Positions 1 to 11,960 of a stretch of 64,000 nucleotides of DNA are shown here, piece after piece. The position numbers and the translations under genes are program-made. The stretch's first letter is position 1. Every line of letters starts with the position of its first letter. The stretch spans positions 1,107 to 65,106 of the forward strand of contig JAKUHH010000030.1 of assembly GCA_022701365.1 (NCBI GenBank), read 5' to 3'. The notes below the pieces were generated by a model, which did no database searches, was not told the origin of the DNA, and worked only from the letters and a program-made list of their open reading frames with translations. This DNA comes from Mycocentrospora acerina. Taxonomy: Eukaryota > Ascomycota > Dothideomycetes > Pleosporales.

Positions 1-1436
1 GCAATAACCCCACTTATACCAAAAGGTAAGCACAAGAATACTTAAGCAAGTATTCTATGTGTAGTATAATATATATAGTGCTAGATCTAGACTTTGCCGA
101 CTAGATGCTATAAGCGAGGTAAGCCACGTTGACTGTGCACGTGCTTAGTCATTACAAATGTAACGCAAAACTCTAAATATACTTTTTAGATCTTTAACAA
201 CTCTTATAGCTTGCTATTATACTTGCAGTCTTCTGCCTAATCCTACTCTTTGTCTGCTTCTATCTCTTCTATTACCTTATCTACCTTGTCTAGTATCTCC
301 TTATCTATGTCTTTATCTATCTTGTCTCCTGCCTTCTTTGCCTCTTCTCTTATTTCTTCCTCTATTCTACCTTCTGCTTCTTTAACTAATGCCTTTTATG
401 CTTCTTACTACTAGCGCATAAATTAGTACTTAGGGCTTTTCTACATGTGCTTTTTCTATATCTATGTAAAAAACATTAACATCTGCTTCTATAGTTAGGC
501 ATACTTAATAATTGCCTTCTTATCTATGTATAGCTGTAATAGCTAGAAGTGTGTCTAGTGCTTTTCTGTCTAGATTACCTCTAACTATATAAACACACTA
601 ACCTGCTTAATAACAGACACTTAGCTAAACTGTACTAACTTATCTATAGCTGCCTAAATAGCTGCCTTAATAGGCTTAGGCTCCTTTTCTCTTGTAAGAT
701 TAAGGTTAGCACTTAGCTCTTTAATGTATGCTAACAGCTTAAGTCTCTCTATGCTTACTAAATATAGCAACTACTAGGTCTGCTCTAACTACAGATTTAC
801 TTTATCTTGCTTACTATCCTGTATAGTGTTTTGCAACTGCCTCTTAATATTAGCCTATGCTTTAGCTATCTCCTCTCTTACTTATGCCTATGCTGCATTG
901 CTATTAATAGGTTTAGGCATAATTGCCTAGCCCTCTCTAGAGTACTAGACCTTAAAATACTGTAATCTATAACAGCTGCTAAATAATTGCTAGTAATATA
1001 CCTGCCTGTATTTTTCTTTAGCTTTAGTCTGCACTCTCTTCTGTTCTGTCTAACTTAGCTGCCTATACTTCTTCTTTGCTAACTATTTATAACACTTGTG
1101 CTAATACTTTTATATTAATTCTAGGCTTCTTATAATATAATAGCAGCTGTCTAGCTGTATTTAGCATAATAACCTGTCTGTGTATAATAGTAATTATGCA
1201 ATAGGTTCTACAACACAGCTTAGTAGTTCTAGTTTACTAAGGTAATGTACTAATCTAACCTAATCTCTAATACTTTCTTTAATTAACTTAGCTTCTTTAT
1301 GCCTAATCTTGTGCTAATTTTATAGATAACCTTTAATCTAATTAAGCTATACTGCATACCTACACTCTTTGCAAATTGCTACTTTATACTTAGCTAAATA
1401 CTTAAAATACTAACACTCTGTGTTAAGTTTAGGCAT
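1..1436 (-). pseudogene. RIP-decayed relic of an OrsD-type zinc-finger protein
   Basis: Read on the minus strand from an ATG-like position at 1436, a long frame can be followed with many TAA/TAG interruptions. The first hundred or so codons keep a CKEC pair, a later HKIRH, and a stretch rich in Lys/Glu ending in SCVVEP. This is the pattern of the OrsD/DUF3505 zinc-finger domain, which in fungi is common in repeated, helicase-linked or transposon-like genes. Downstream codons read as Lys/Glu-rich helix. The stops sit where CAA, CAG or CGA/TGG would be expected and the DNA is saturated with TpA, as after RIP. The family assignment is by eye from remembered domain character; the decay is clear. 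It probably continues left of the window. Confidence 0.5.
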
Positions 1437-3097
1437 ATTACTAATATTTTATTAATTTATTTTTATTCTTATAAATTAGCCTTAGCTTAGAACATAGTAT
1501 TATATCTTATTTACTTTTTCTTTGTTATTAGGTAACACAGGTTGCCCTCTAATGCTAGACTGCACTTCTGTAACCCTAACCTGCAACACTAAACCTTAAC
1601 GCCCTTAACTATATATGCTGTAGTAATGTAAATTCTACAGATTATATGTCTAGATGTACTAAGTAATATATTTAAATTTAGAGATAATTAAACTAAGATT
1701 TAAAATTAGGATATTCCTTTAAACTTTAATAGTACATACCTATAGTTCTGTAAAATACCTGCAAATACGCGTAGCAGTTATTACTAACAAACTTGTAAAA
1801 AGAATTAGGATGTTATAATGTCCTATTTACCGCCCTAGGTTAGAATGAGCAGCATATAGCATATAAACTTAACTATATAGCTTGCATAGACTGCCTAACT
1901 TTTAGGATTCTGTAATTATCTTAATAGCTGCTAATCTATCTCTAGTTGCTTTGTGCTCTTTAACTAGCGTCTTGTCTCTTGCCTAAGTGTTACTAATCCT
2001 CTAATGCTTCTCTTAATAAGCAGTTTAACTAGATTAGCAGCTTATTGCAGCTTTATCTCTACTCTATTAAGTAGTTAGGTTTAATAAGTAAGATATGCTT
2101 AGTTATGCTTTACTAAATGCTCTACTTAGCCTGTCTATTTAAACTAGCTAGTCTAATTAGTCTTTGCAGCCTCTGCATCTATAACCTGTGCTGCTTCCTT
2201 ATACACCTGTCTTATCTCTTTCTATTTAGCTAATTGCTGCTGCACTATGTCTAATTCCTTACTAGCAACTAAAGCTATATTACTGTCTGCTATATTTATA
2301 ATAAAGTATTACTGTAGCCTTTTACTTTAGAAGAATGTCTGTAGCTTAACCTTGCAGTAAAGCTTACTTATATTACCTTTCTATAAGTATTTATACTTAG
2401 CCTTGTAATATTTTTATAGTATATCTTAATTAACTATAAGAAAGCTGCAGTTATCTGCCTTATATTAAAACCTATTAAGTAGCTCTCTAAGCTCTTTAAC
2501 TAGTAGTCTTAACAGCTTAGGCAGCTTAATATTATCTAGAGTTTAAATCTAATTATGCAAATAGCATTTTAAAATCTCTTTCTTTGCCTTACTTATAAGC
2601 CTATAATATTAACACAAATGCGTATTAAGATTCCTTACTGCAGTCTTGTGCTCTCTATAGACAAGAATATTATATTTTAATAGATAGCTAATGCCTTCTA
2701 TTATTATAAGTATTCTATATTATAAATACTGTAGTATGTAGAAGTGTGTTATTAGTAGTAAGTTATTAATAGTGCATTATTTACTTGTTAATATTTTAAT
2801 AAGGTTAAAGTTACATTAGTGTCTAACTTAAGCACTAAAGTTATCTTCTTTATAACTGTACTATTTATACTATAATGTGTGCAACTATATATACTCTTAA
2901 AATAAGGCTAATATTATTCTTATAAAAATACTTTATACTAAAACTTATAGAAAAATATTACAGTAATACTAACAGTTTATGCCTATAGACTGTGCTAACA
3001 AATTACTTGTTTAAGTTAGTGTAACCCTAACACTAAACCTAAAGTATAGCAGATTGTGCACAATCTGTAGCCTTATATCAGTTAGGTCAGTCTATAT
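1437..3097. repeat. AT-rich RIP-decayed repeat tract
   Basis: TpA-saturated DNA without an open frame. On the minus strand around 2160-2480 a degenerate frame can be followed that reads as Glu/Gln/Ala-rich helix near its end, possibly the tail of a transposase, but too decayed to name. Short CCCTAA-type strings occur (for example near 1570 and 3020); they are isolated and do not form a telomeric array. Confidence 0.6.
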
Positions 3098-3256
3098 AGC
3101 TTTATAGAGTAGTTTTTAAATATCCTTTTGTATAAGACTTATAGGTAGAGAGAGTAGTATCTTTAGTATACCCTTTAGTCCTAGCACTCCTATATGCCTT
3201 TTAGTAGACACTTCAGACCCTATTCAGATTACTCTCCTCTAACCTGCGTTGTTACA
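3098..3256 (+). repeat. LTR-like direct repeat, copy A
   Basis: About 159 bp that recur in the same orientation at 7196-7352. The shared core runs from an AGCTTT-containing start through a TTTAGTCCTAGCACTC block and a TCAGACCCTATTC block to an end in TTACA (copy A) or CTACA (copy B). Differences between copies are nearly all C/T or G/A, as expected after RIP. The terminal ACA and the spacing suggest LTRs or two solo LTRs; the 5' boundary, a primer-binding site and target duplications could not be defined. Confidence 0.6.
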
Positions 3257-3443
3257 CTAACTTTAGAAGATAACTACATAGGGCCTACGAGACCTAAACT
3301 ACGCTAAGGCTTAAATATTCTGTCTTTTACAAAAAAGAAACCCTAACAACATAGAGGGGTAGGTGTTATTACTGCTGTGGGTTAGGCAACACATCTTTTT
3401 AAATATCGTAATTTGATTGATTTTTCTAGTTTCTATTTTAACC

Positions 3444-3840
3444 TTAAACCTCATTGATAGGTCCTACCAGAACGCCATTACAACCTGTAGGGTGATTTAC
3501 TACGGCAAGACATGCATTAGGGCGATTGCCACTGCCACTCTCACCACTACGGCCACCACGTCCACGGCTTCGCTGTGGCTCTCTCTTGGCCGCTGGCTGA
3601 GCCTCCTGAGAGGTCTGATCTTGGATGGTAGGGTTTCTAACGCTGTTAGTAAAACTTAATAAACTGACAACTATGCGTAGTTTACTTTTTATCAACATCA
3701 AAGCGTTTATGAACGCTAACATCTGTTGAAAGCTTAGACACAATACTGGCAGAGAGGCCATCGTTAAGGACAACAGGTGCGGCGTTAGCGGTCATGCCTA
3801 CAGTGAACCCTAAGATGGCTACGACTGTTGATGTGCGCAT
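3444..3840 (-). CDS. Small secreted protein, candidate effector
   Basis: Two exons, 3840-3686 and 3636-3444, give a protein of about 115 residues. The donor GTAAAC and a TACTAAC branch site are clear; the acceptor may be at 3637 (49-nt intron) or 3643 (43 nt), both in frame. The first 20 residues are a signal peptide (basic start, VVAILGF core, cleavage after ANA). The mature part has KR pairs after about residue 45 and again in exon 2, which could be Kex2 sites, then an RSRGRGGRSGESGSG low-complexity segment, and a C-terminal tail with the only two cysteines (ACLAVV...TGC). I recognise no family. It is an open island inside RIP-decayed repeats, a usual location for lineage-specific effectors. 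No toxin family is recognised. Function is inference only. Confidence 0.55.
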
Positions 3841-5717
3841 GTTTGAACGTCTTTATTGAGTAACGTAGGCTTAGAGGTAGAGATAAAGATGAACTAGCGA
3901 TAAAATCACTCTTAAAAGGTGCCTGTCAAGAGATTGTCTTTGTACAAAAGTTAAGACAAGTTATTCTGGGAGAAAGCGAAGTGAGAAATTGATTTAGGAT
4001 AAGAAGATTGAGATATGCTGATGATGTGAGTTGATATTATGCTGAAAATGCTTATCTTTATTCATTTTGAGAAGTCTCCTATGAGCACAACAATCATGCC
4101 CTTGTATGCCAAGTTGATGATTGCATGAACACTAAAGTTTCTAACTTTTCTTTTCCTAGCAATGACGAATTAATTATTAAGGAGGTTTTTTCTAAAACTT
4201 CTTGTCTTACCTTATTGAAGATGTCGCAAGATAGATGACAACAATGCGTAGACCTGTATTGCCTTAGTATGAACTGTACCACTAGCGTAAAGCAAATACG
4301 GCATAATTCGGCTGAACCTTACAAAATTAATTAAGTAGAACACCACAATAAACAGAAATAGGCTAAAAAAATGCAGCCACCTTTAGAAGCAGGATCAGCA
4401 TCTATGAAACACATGTGTTATATGCTTAGAGTTTCAAAGCATTCCAGAAACCATTCTAAATGTCTTGGCGTAGCTTATGCACTTATATCATGTTCAAACA
4501 GTCTGTGCGTATCTACTGCACTTCCTTTAACAAGCTGTTTCAATTATTAGCAATGCCTAGCTTTTCATATAGTTGCCATACGGTTGAAGCACGCCGTCGA
4601 TCTTATTTGCTTCGACAATTATTATGCTCTCCATTCTGTTTGGTTAGTAGCTAAGGTCTTCCCTCTTTGCGGTAGGGAGTCTAGTAAAAGGTTATTTTTT
4701 GCCTTGTTGTTATTCTAAGACTTCCCTATACAGTTTGTTTCCATGCTATTTACATCTTTTAAGCAAGAGATTCAACATTCTAATCTTTTTTTTTGCACAT
4801 TTTTGTAATTTTATTTGTTCTTCTTTTACTTTGCTCTGCCTTTTCTTCCCTTTTCTCTATTCTTCTTTTTTCTAATAAGCCTGATATTCTTTCTTATTAT
4901 ATGTCCGTCCGTTTCCTTCTAAGCATGCCTGCTAAATGCGATTTACTGTTTTTGTATTAATGCGCATCACGCGCAAAATTACTTAGTGCACGGGCAGGGA
5001 ATTGAAGTTGCGATAATTCACGAACAAATAGGCTCGTAAACTGTTACATTAATTCACATAAGTTTTTTAATAAGGCTACATCTATAAAACGCTGTTATGA
5101 TTTAAAACTGAATTGATACTTCCTTAGAAAAAGTAAACCTATTGCCTGAAGGTAGGTTAATCTGCCTTCTTGTGATTTTTATAATATACACAGAGCTGAT
5201 TCTATTAGGCGACCTATAAACGTGCTACTATGAGACAAAACTATCATTTTAAAGCTAATTATTCAATTCAGATGACCAGTGTGTTAAGAAGGCTCTTACT
5301 TAAAAGCTATTACATTTGTGCGATTAGTTGTAAAGAAAAGCACGATAATCAGAATAAAAGAACAAAATCTGTAAAGCCTTCTTTAATTTCTTGTTAATTA
5401 TTGTAATTAAAAATCTGCTTTGTAATTAAGCATATAACAGGTATCAAAACAGTGTAGATAGATTGATACATGCAGTATCTTCTCTAGTAGTTTATGTAGG
5501 TTATGCCTCTTAATTACATGTGCGAAATATACTCTAATTACAATGAATAATAAAACAAAACAAAATTTAATCAATCTTAATTTCTAGGGAATACTTAAGA
5601 TATTAATATATGTAATAAAAGCAAGGTTATTAAAAAGAAAGAATACAACATTAACTACTTTAACTACCTTTTCTTTGTAATTTCTCTTCTTAACTTACAT
5701 TACAAATGTATATGTTA
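3841..5717. other. Intergenic, upstream of the secreted-protein gene; no gene seen
   Basis: The proximal few hundred bases would be the promoter and 5'UTR of the secreted-protein gene. The stretch up to about 5.0 kb is less TpA-biased than its surroundings; after that AT-rich, RIP-like DNA resumes. Only short frames of about 60 codons occur, with no recognisable domain. Confidence 0.5.
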
Positions 5718-6245
5718 ATGTAACACTTACATTACTTTATATCTATCTTGCTAATATGTCTAAGCAAATTTTACCTATCTAACACTACTAATTTAAACTC
5801 CTTTTGCTATGCCTCTTTAAGGATTTAAAAGTTGCTAAATCTTATCTACTTGCATTATTAAAAGCAGTATGTAAAAGAAGAAAACTATAGTTTTAAGATT
5901 CTTCTTATCTTGCTTAGCATAGTAATTAGGAAAAAGACTTTAGATAATAAAGTAAGATTATACTACAAACAGCAGAAACAGTGTTGCTATTAAGTTAATA
6001 CTTAGCCTAGTCATTAAGATTAATAATGTACCCTAGGCGCATTTTAATATTTTAAACTATTAAATACTAGGTTACTATAGACTGTAAGCTTCTTTTAGTA
6101 GACTAGAAAGATTAACATAGGTTAATGCAAACTACTACTGTGTTACAGCTATAAAATAAGCAAGTGTGTTTTAAATTCTTTTCACTTCCTAGGAGGTTTC
6201 TGAATAGAGTGATATAACCTAATTTGTCTAAAAGCCTAGGTAAAA
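5718..6245 (+). pseudogene. RIP-destroyed copy of a dihydroflavonol-reductase-like SDR gene
   Basis: This stretch aligns by eye with 18105-18655, part of the better-preserved SDR pseudogene. Shared landmarks in order are TAAGCAAA near 5770, GAATAAGA/AGGAAAAAGACTTT near 5930, AATGT..CCTAGGCGCAT near 6025, and AAGCAAGTGTG...TTCTTTTCACTT near 6155-6185. Nearly every difference is C to T or G to A in this copy, and no reading frame survives. This is what RIP does to one member of a duplicated pair. The copy may extend further upstream, but similarity there is too weak to follow by eye. Confidence 0.65.
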
Positions 6246-7195
6246 ATAAAATAGACTTTAGGAACAAATTAAAAATTTAAAGATTTATACAATAAACAAA
6301 AAGATTTAAGCTATTAAATTTAACTTTATTGCAAAGTAGAAATTATAATACTTTTACATAAGTATGTTTATTTTAAAAAAACATATTCTAGTAGAATCTT
6401 ATTATTTTAAAGTTATTAATTGTATTTTAAGTTGCTCCTAAATTATACTTTTTATTTTATACAATTTTGTTTATTTTTAGATGCTAAAATATTAGTTTAA
6501 CATTAAGTTTTATTTCTGAATTAAAATTTCTGTTTAATTAAATAACTTTTTTAAATTAAAATTTAATTTTATCCTAGAACTTTATTTACCCTTAATAGAA
6601 ACTATTAACCTGTAATATTTAAATATAAATTATACAAGTAAGTAACACAATATAAATTAACCTAAATTTATAAACTTCTAAGAAAAGTAAAACCTAAGAT
6701 TCTACAGTTAGTAACTTAAATTTATAAACAACATATTAAAATAGAGAACTAGTCACATTTTACAACTTTTAAGAGTTTGTAAAAAGTTACAAAAAAGCAA
6801 ATGATATTTTAGCTTAAGATTTTTATTTTAATAAAATTGTTAACCCTAATAAAGATTCTTACCTTAATCACTTTAAAACTTAAATTAATAATGCCTTACA
6901 AAGCTCTAGTGCGATTATTAAAATCTATTGTATAGCTTACTATTGTATATCGTATTAGACATTAGATTTATAGTAAGAGAGCTACTGCTTAGAGTTCAAA
7001 TGTACCTTAAACGACACTATAAGTCTAACACGCTGTCAAGCCTTTCTAGGATAATTACTAGCATAATTGTAACGTTTACAACGTCATATCCTATCATTAC
7101 CCCTAAGTTAACCAACACCTATCTAAAATCTACCTGTTTTAAACTTACATAAGACAGCAATCTTAAAAAAAGGTATATAAGGTTGCAGCTTAAAA
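6246..7195. repeat. Extremely AT-rich tract
   Basis: Nearly pure A/T with long runs of TTTAAA-type sequence; no frame over about 75 codons and no domain. Most likely RIP-decayed repeat DNA lying 5' of repeat copy B. Confidence 0.55.
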
Positions 7196-7352
7196 AGCTT
7201 TTTAAATAGTTTTTCTGTGTCCTTTTATACAAGACCTTAAGGTGTAGAAAATAGTATCTTTAGTATGTCTTTTAGTCCTAGCACTCTTATATGCCTTTTA
7301 GTGGACATTCAGACCCTATTCGGATCACTCCCTTCTTATCTGCGTCGCTACA
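7196..7352 (+). repeat. LTR-like direct repeat, copy B
   Basis: Second copy of the repeat at 3098-3256, same orientation, about 4.1 kb downstream. This copy keeps more C and G (GGATCACTC and TGCGTCGCTACA where copy A has AGATTACTC and TGCGTTGTTACA), so it is the less mutated one. A TATATAA string stands just upstream at about 7174. Confidence 0.6.
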
Positions 7353-8425
7353 CTAATTTAATAAACTTACCTACCTAGAAAGGGAGGTAATTATTAGGTA
7401 TATTTTAAATGAATAGTTAGGATGAACTTGTTGTTCTATTAAGAGTATTGGTCTTTTATACTTTATAGGCGCAGAGTACTCACGTGTTTGCAAACAGGCC
7501 TGTACACGTGCTGTCATGAGTGCAGGCTGAAATAGTCTATAATAGTTTTCATACCAATATATACTAAAGAGAGGAGTGTTGCTAAATAGTAGTTATTTTG
7601 CTAATTACTACGAATTACTTGTGGTTATTGATCACCAAGCTAGGTCACGTGAACTAGTCCACTCAGTGGGGCTTTGTCATGTCGAATGGTTGGAGGTGAA
7701 CCCTTGATTAGCTTGGGTCTTAACATAGTGTTAGCGCAGATCTTCTGCGTAGCAATACGCTGAATACGGAGGCCGATCAGATCAGAGCTTTTGCAAGATT
7801 TGCTTCTCGGTCTCTGTTTCGCATTATTACGCTGCATATTAGAATTGACTCAGATACTAGTTAAGTCTAACATATATACTATTACATGATCTTCAATGGA
7901 CGAATTAGGTCGGAAATTGTTCAAGACGCCATTTTTGAGAATCTGTACATGTCCCACTTCTCTAGCTCCTTGCTGGCTACGATCATCGAAAAATCCAGCG
8001 ACAGGACTCTAGAGTAAGATTTAATCTCTAACCGTTCATCTAAATCGCGCAGAAGTTGCTCACGCTACATTTTTCGTGTTCGGCTTCGTGTTCGGCATGA
8101 GCAAGGGCCAAATTTCCATGTTGACAGCTGTTTCATCCAGTTCCTTGTTACCTAGCACCATAACAAGCTGGAATTCCTATAATTTGAGCGACTGCCTACA
8201 TTTATCATTCTACACCATTGAATATGTCTTCATCAACTAAAGCACAAATAGTCGCTCTTGGCGAGATAAAGTACCCATGCCTACACTCTCCTGTTTGTGG
8301 GTTGCGATTCCTAACGTCACTAGTCCAGATTTATCAGATGTAGGAGCTGATGTTCACCATCTCTGAATCAGTCACATAAATATTTATAGTACATCGCAAC
8401 ACATGACCTTTATAACCCATCAAGG
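7353..8425. other. Transition from repeat compartment to gene space; esterase promoter
   Basis: No gene recognised. Base composition becomes balanced from about 7.6 kb. A short imperfect tandem duplication of CGTGTTCGGC lies at about 8069-8092. The last 300 bases would be the promoter of the esterase gene; an AATATTTATAG string at about 8380 could be a TATA element. Confidence 0.45.
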
Positions 8426-9406
8426 ATGGAAGCTTTCTTCTCCACACTACCTCGACCTGACCCTAATCTCGACCAAGGCGAGGCCATCAAAGTTCCACTG
8501 CGAGACGGCACAAGCTCGGAAATTCGCGTGTACCGCCCAAGTATCGTTTCGAATTTATCAAAGCCATTAATCGTTTTAATTCATGGCGGGGGGTATGTTG
8601 TCTCTCTCTTGTACTCATCCTTTAAAACTAACACATTCTTACCGCACAGTTTCATCATGGGCGACAATACTCAGCTCAGCTCTGTTTCCCGTATCTTAGC
8701 AAAGCTCTACTCCGCCATAGCAGTGAATATCGCGTACCGTCTAGCACCCACACACAAATTTCCTACCGCTGCCTACGACACCCACGATACTACTCAGTGG
8801 ATCTCCAAGAATGCATCCTCGCTGGGTGCCGACCTTTCCAAAGGCTTCATACTTCTTGGTGCTTCTGCTGGCGCTAATCTTGCAGCCATCACCGCTCAAA
8901 AATGGGTGTCAAACAATTTCTCTCCACCAATTACGGGCGTGTCCCTCGCTCTACCATGGCTCCTCTCTGAGGAAATTGTCCCAGAAGAGTATAAAGACCT
9001 CTGGTTTTCAAGAGATCAGAATCAGGACGCGATGATTCTAAATAAAGCAACGATGGCATATATGATGGCCGCTTACAAGCCTGATGTGCACTCTACAGAT
9101 TTCTCGCCATTTAACGACCCTTGCGCGCACCGTGGCTTGCCGCCAGTGCACATACAGGTATGCGGTTCAGATCCCTTGCGGGACGATGGCCTGCTTTATG
9201 AGAAGGTACTACGTGATCATGGAGTAAAGACCAGAATAGAGGTCTATCCTGGGGTGCCACACGGATTTAGCTTGTTTCGCGGACTGGCGCTTGCGAAGAG
9301 GTCATTTTTCGACGAGATATTGGCTGTTGGATGGCTATTAGAAAATGAAAAGACTGACCAGAACATAGAGCAGCTTGTTCCAGGAGGTGACTATTTCTTA
9401 GTTTAA
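8426..9406 (+). CDS. Alpha/beta hydrolase, hormone-sensitive-lipase-type esterase
   Basis: Exons 8426-8592 and 8650-9406 give 307 residues. The 57-nt intron (GTATGT...CTAAC...CACAG) is a multiple of three and contains no stop, so it also reads through; splicing is preferred because it rebuilds HGGGFIMG, the oxyanion-hole motif of the family (HGGG at residues 53-56). The nucleophile is Ser128 in GASAG, the acid Asp230 in GSDPLRDDG, the base His260 in PGVPHGF. HSL-family enzymes hydrolyse short-chain esters or lactones; the substrate here is unknown. No signal peptide is evident, so a cytosolic enzyme is expected. The gene stands alone beside the repeat compartment. Confidence 0.88.
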   Translation: MEAFFSTLPRPDPNLDQGEAIKVPLRDGTSSEIRVYRPSIVSNLSKPLIVLIHGGGYVVSLLYSSFKTNTFLPHSFIMGDNTQLSSVSRILAKLYSAIAVNIAYRLAPTHKFPTAAYDTHDTTQWISKNASSLGADLSKGFILLGASAGANLAAITAQKWVSNNFSPPITGVSLALPWLLSEEIVPEEYKDLWFSRDQNQDAMILNKATMAYMMAAYKPDVHSTDFSPFNDPCAHRGLPPVHIQVCGSDPLRDDGLLYEKVLRDHGVKTRIEVYPGVPHGFSLFRGLALAKRSFFDEILAVGWLLENEKTDQNIEQLVPGGDYFLV

Positions 9407-11960
9407 GTGTACTAAGTGCTGAAATGATAAAGGCGCCTGAGATTGAAATGGAGAAAGAAAAACTTCTAATTGTAACTATCTAGTGCATCATTATTCATGA
9501 GAAGGGCGATCCTTGAATTTGTTAGAAGAAAAATAAAGTAAATTTACAATAAGCTTATAAGAGCACTTCAACGAAAACTTAACTATATATTGTTACAAAT
9601 TACTGATTCTATTGCTTTCCAAAACTCCTGCAATATGCGCGCCTGAATAAGATCAGAAAACCTTTACTAGACTCTTCAACATGTCTGAGCGTTGTGACCA
9701 TTTTCCCATAGCGTCATAGGTAGATCTAGTTGAGCTCATCCCTGGTCACATACGCCACAAGTATTCCTAGATGGCTGAGCTGCTACAGACACCTCAACAG
9801 CTACCTGCGCTCTCGCAGAACCATAATTAATGTTCTTCTATGCTGATTCAGCTTTTATCTATGATCTTTTTATTTCTTTCTTACTTCTGATCATTCTTTA
9901 TGCTTTATGAATAGAAAGCTTTCAGCGCGTCTATGCGTATCATTTATTAATCTTATTCATATCTCTATGAAGGCTCCTTACAATGTTGTAAGGAAACTAG
10001 TAAAGATTGTCGTTCATAATCTTTGCTTCACACCTAAATTCTCAAAGATTGCCAGTGCTGGTGGTAAGACAATAAAATTGATTTACAGAAGGTATTAACA
10101 GGTATTAGCCCTGATGCCTTGAAGACTTTCCTATAGTTTCTTTTTGTAAACAAGTTAAAAAATAAGTCTTTCAAGGCAGGTAGTAAGCCTTCAATTAAAT
10201 CATAGTACATCTACTTTAATAGCGAAATGCTGACTAAACATAGCGGATGCAGTATTTGGGACGAAGAGAAGATATGAAAAGAGTAAGAGTATTGTTTTCT
10301 AAGCATCAGTTCTTGAAATCATAGTTAAATTGACTTCAATGTCAGTCTGAGACAAGCATTGAACAGCTTCCTACCTACTGCGCTCTTATATGCATGTTAA
10401 GGTACTTCATCTAGTTACTCAAGACTAAGTTTGTTCTTTGTCCAGAAGTTTTAAAAAACTAATAACTCCTAACTAGTTGGTATAATTGCCTTATTTTACC
10501 TCTTAGTAGCTCAAGAACTTTTTCAATCAGTTTAGTTCAAAGTCTTCCTCAGTAAACAACAATTTAGTGTTCACTTAATAACAGCATTATCTTCAAGCAC
10601 GAACATTCCAATATCTACAACCAAGATTTAAAATTTAAATTTAATTTTTTATGTTGATAGGCATCTTGTTTCAAAAATCTTAGCTTAGAATAAAAAATAC
10701 ATTTAGAGCACCCTAATCTGTTCCTAATATTTGACTTTAAAAAATCTCTGAGAATAAGAGCTAATATAGCTCAGTATTTTTATGTGTTAATTTGACAATT
10801 TATAACCCTCACTAATCTCCTATCTGGCAGGCAGTCTTCTACCAGTTCTAGAGAAACTCGCGATACACACCTTACTTGGTTCCTATATCTTAGTCACCTT
10901 CATTCCGCTCATCTGAAAAGTCATTTGGTCTTCTGTAACAGTACTTTAAGCATATTAAATAAACTCTGTATTAGATGTAATATATCAGTCAGCAATATAA
11001 ACCTTCTAGCTACAGCAACACAAAGGTCAGACTTTTTGTAACTAACATAAAATATAGCAATATAGGTAGAGCATTTACCAGCATTGTTTAGTGGAATGCA
11101 CTACTTAAATAGTCTTCTTTTTTTTTATTTTGCTCTTAGATAGAGAGCTTGGTTAAAAAATAACGTTACTTCTGTGTTTGCAATACTTTTATGATTATGC
11201 AAGCTGACTAGGAGTTGTAGGCATAATAAATAGCATACAGAGGTTATTACAGGTGATGGATAGACGAATCCCTGCATTGCAGGTAGAATTCGTCAACTCG
11301 TTTATGTACTTAGTGTACCGGGCTACTAGAACGGAACGTAAGATCTTAAAGTTAAATTTTAAAACAGAATGTTTACACTTATAGCTAGCAAATTGAGGCG
11401 TCCTATTAGATAGAACAAAAGTAAAGTTGTTTGATTGCTTTGTTTATACTTTTTCAATGTTATTGCATTAACATTTTTTAGGGCTTGTGGTTTTTAGAAT
11501 AGTCTATGTGCAACTCAATGACGTTCTTTATATAGCAATTATATATAAGCTTTGAACAAATTGATGTACAGATACAGTATACGTTAAACTTCTAAACTTA
11601 ACAACGTAGCATTCAATACACTTGAATCTAACCTTAAACTATGAGCACATTGTAAATGGTCATGAAAATAGGAAAGAAAAAGAAGCGAAATTGTGATAAT
11701 TTAAAGACCAATCCTTACGTCTCTAGTCTCTTTTCAGATAGATCTATGCAGGGGCTGTCTGTGCCATAAGGTCATATGCCAGCCTGCAGGCTTGCATGAG
11801 CACGTGTGCGAGCACTCAGCACCTATATAGTCTCCGAGTCCTACACTCTTAATATTGCAACAAGTAGCTCCTGATTTTTTCTTCACAATATCTGTCGCCT
11901 TCACTGATTTAGTCCCTACTCCTCTTCATCACAACTGTATACCTAACCGCGCATTGGCAA
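9407..11960. other. Gene-free AT-rich intergenic DNA
   Basis: 2.5 kb with only short frames and no domain. The composition is moderately AT-rich without the strong TpA saturation of the first 7 kb. At about 11750-11960 it ends in promoter-like DNA with a CACGTG box and CTATATAG, in front of the decayed gene that starts near 11961. Confidence 0.5.

Noticed and set aside
1560..3030. CCCTAA-like strings suggesting telomeric repeats
   Set aside because: They are isolated single or double units in TpA-rich DNA, not an array.
3417..3659. Plus-strand frame of 80 codons rich in Thr/Ala opposite the secreted-protein gene
   Set aside because: It is the antisense shadow of exon 2 of the secreted-protein gene and lacks its own start context or domain.
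8426..9406. Single-exon reading of the esterase gene (326 residues)
   Set aside because: It is open throughout, but the 19 extra residues break the HGGG-F-x-x-G oxyanion motif and coincide with a textbook intron.
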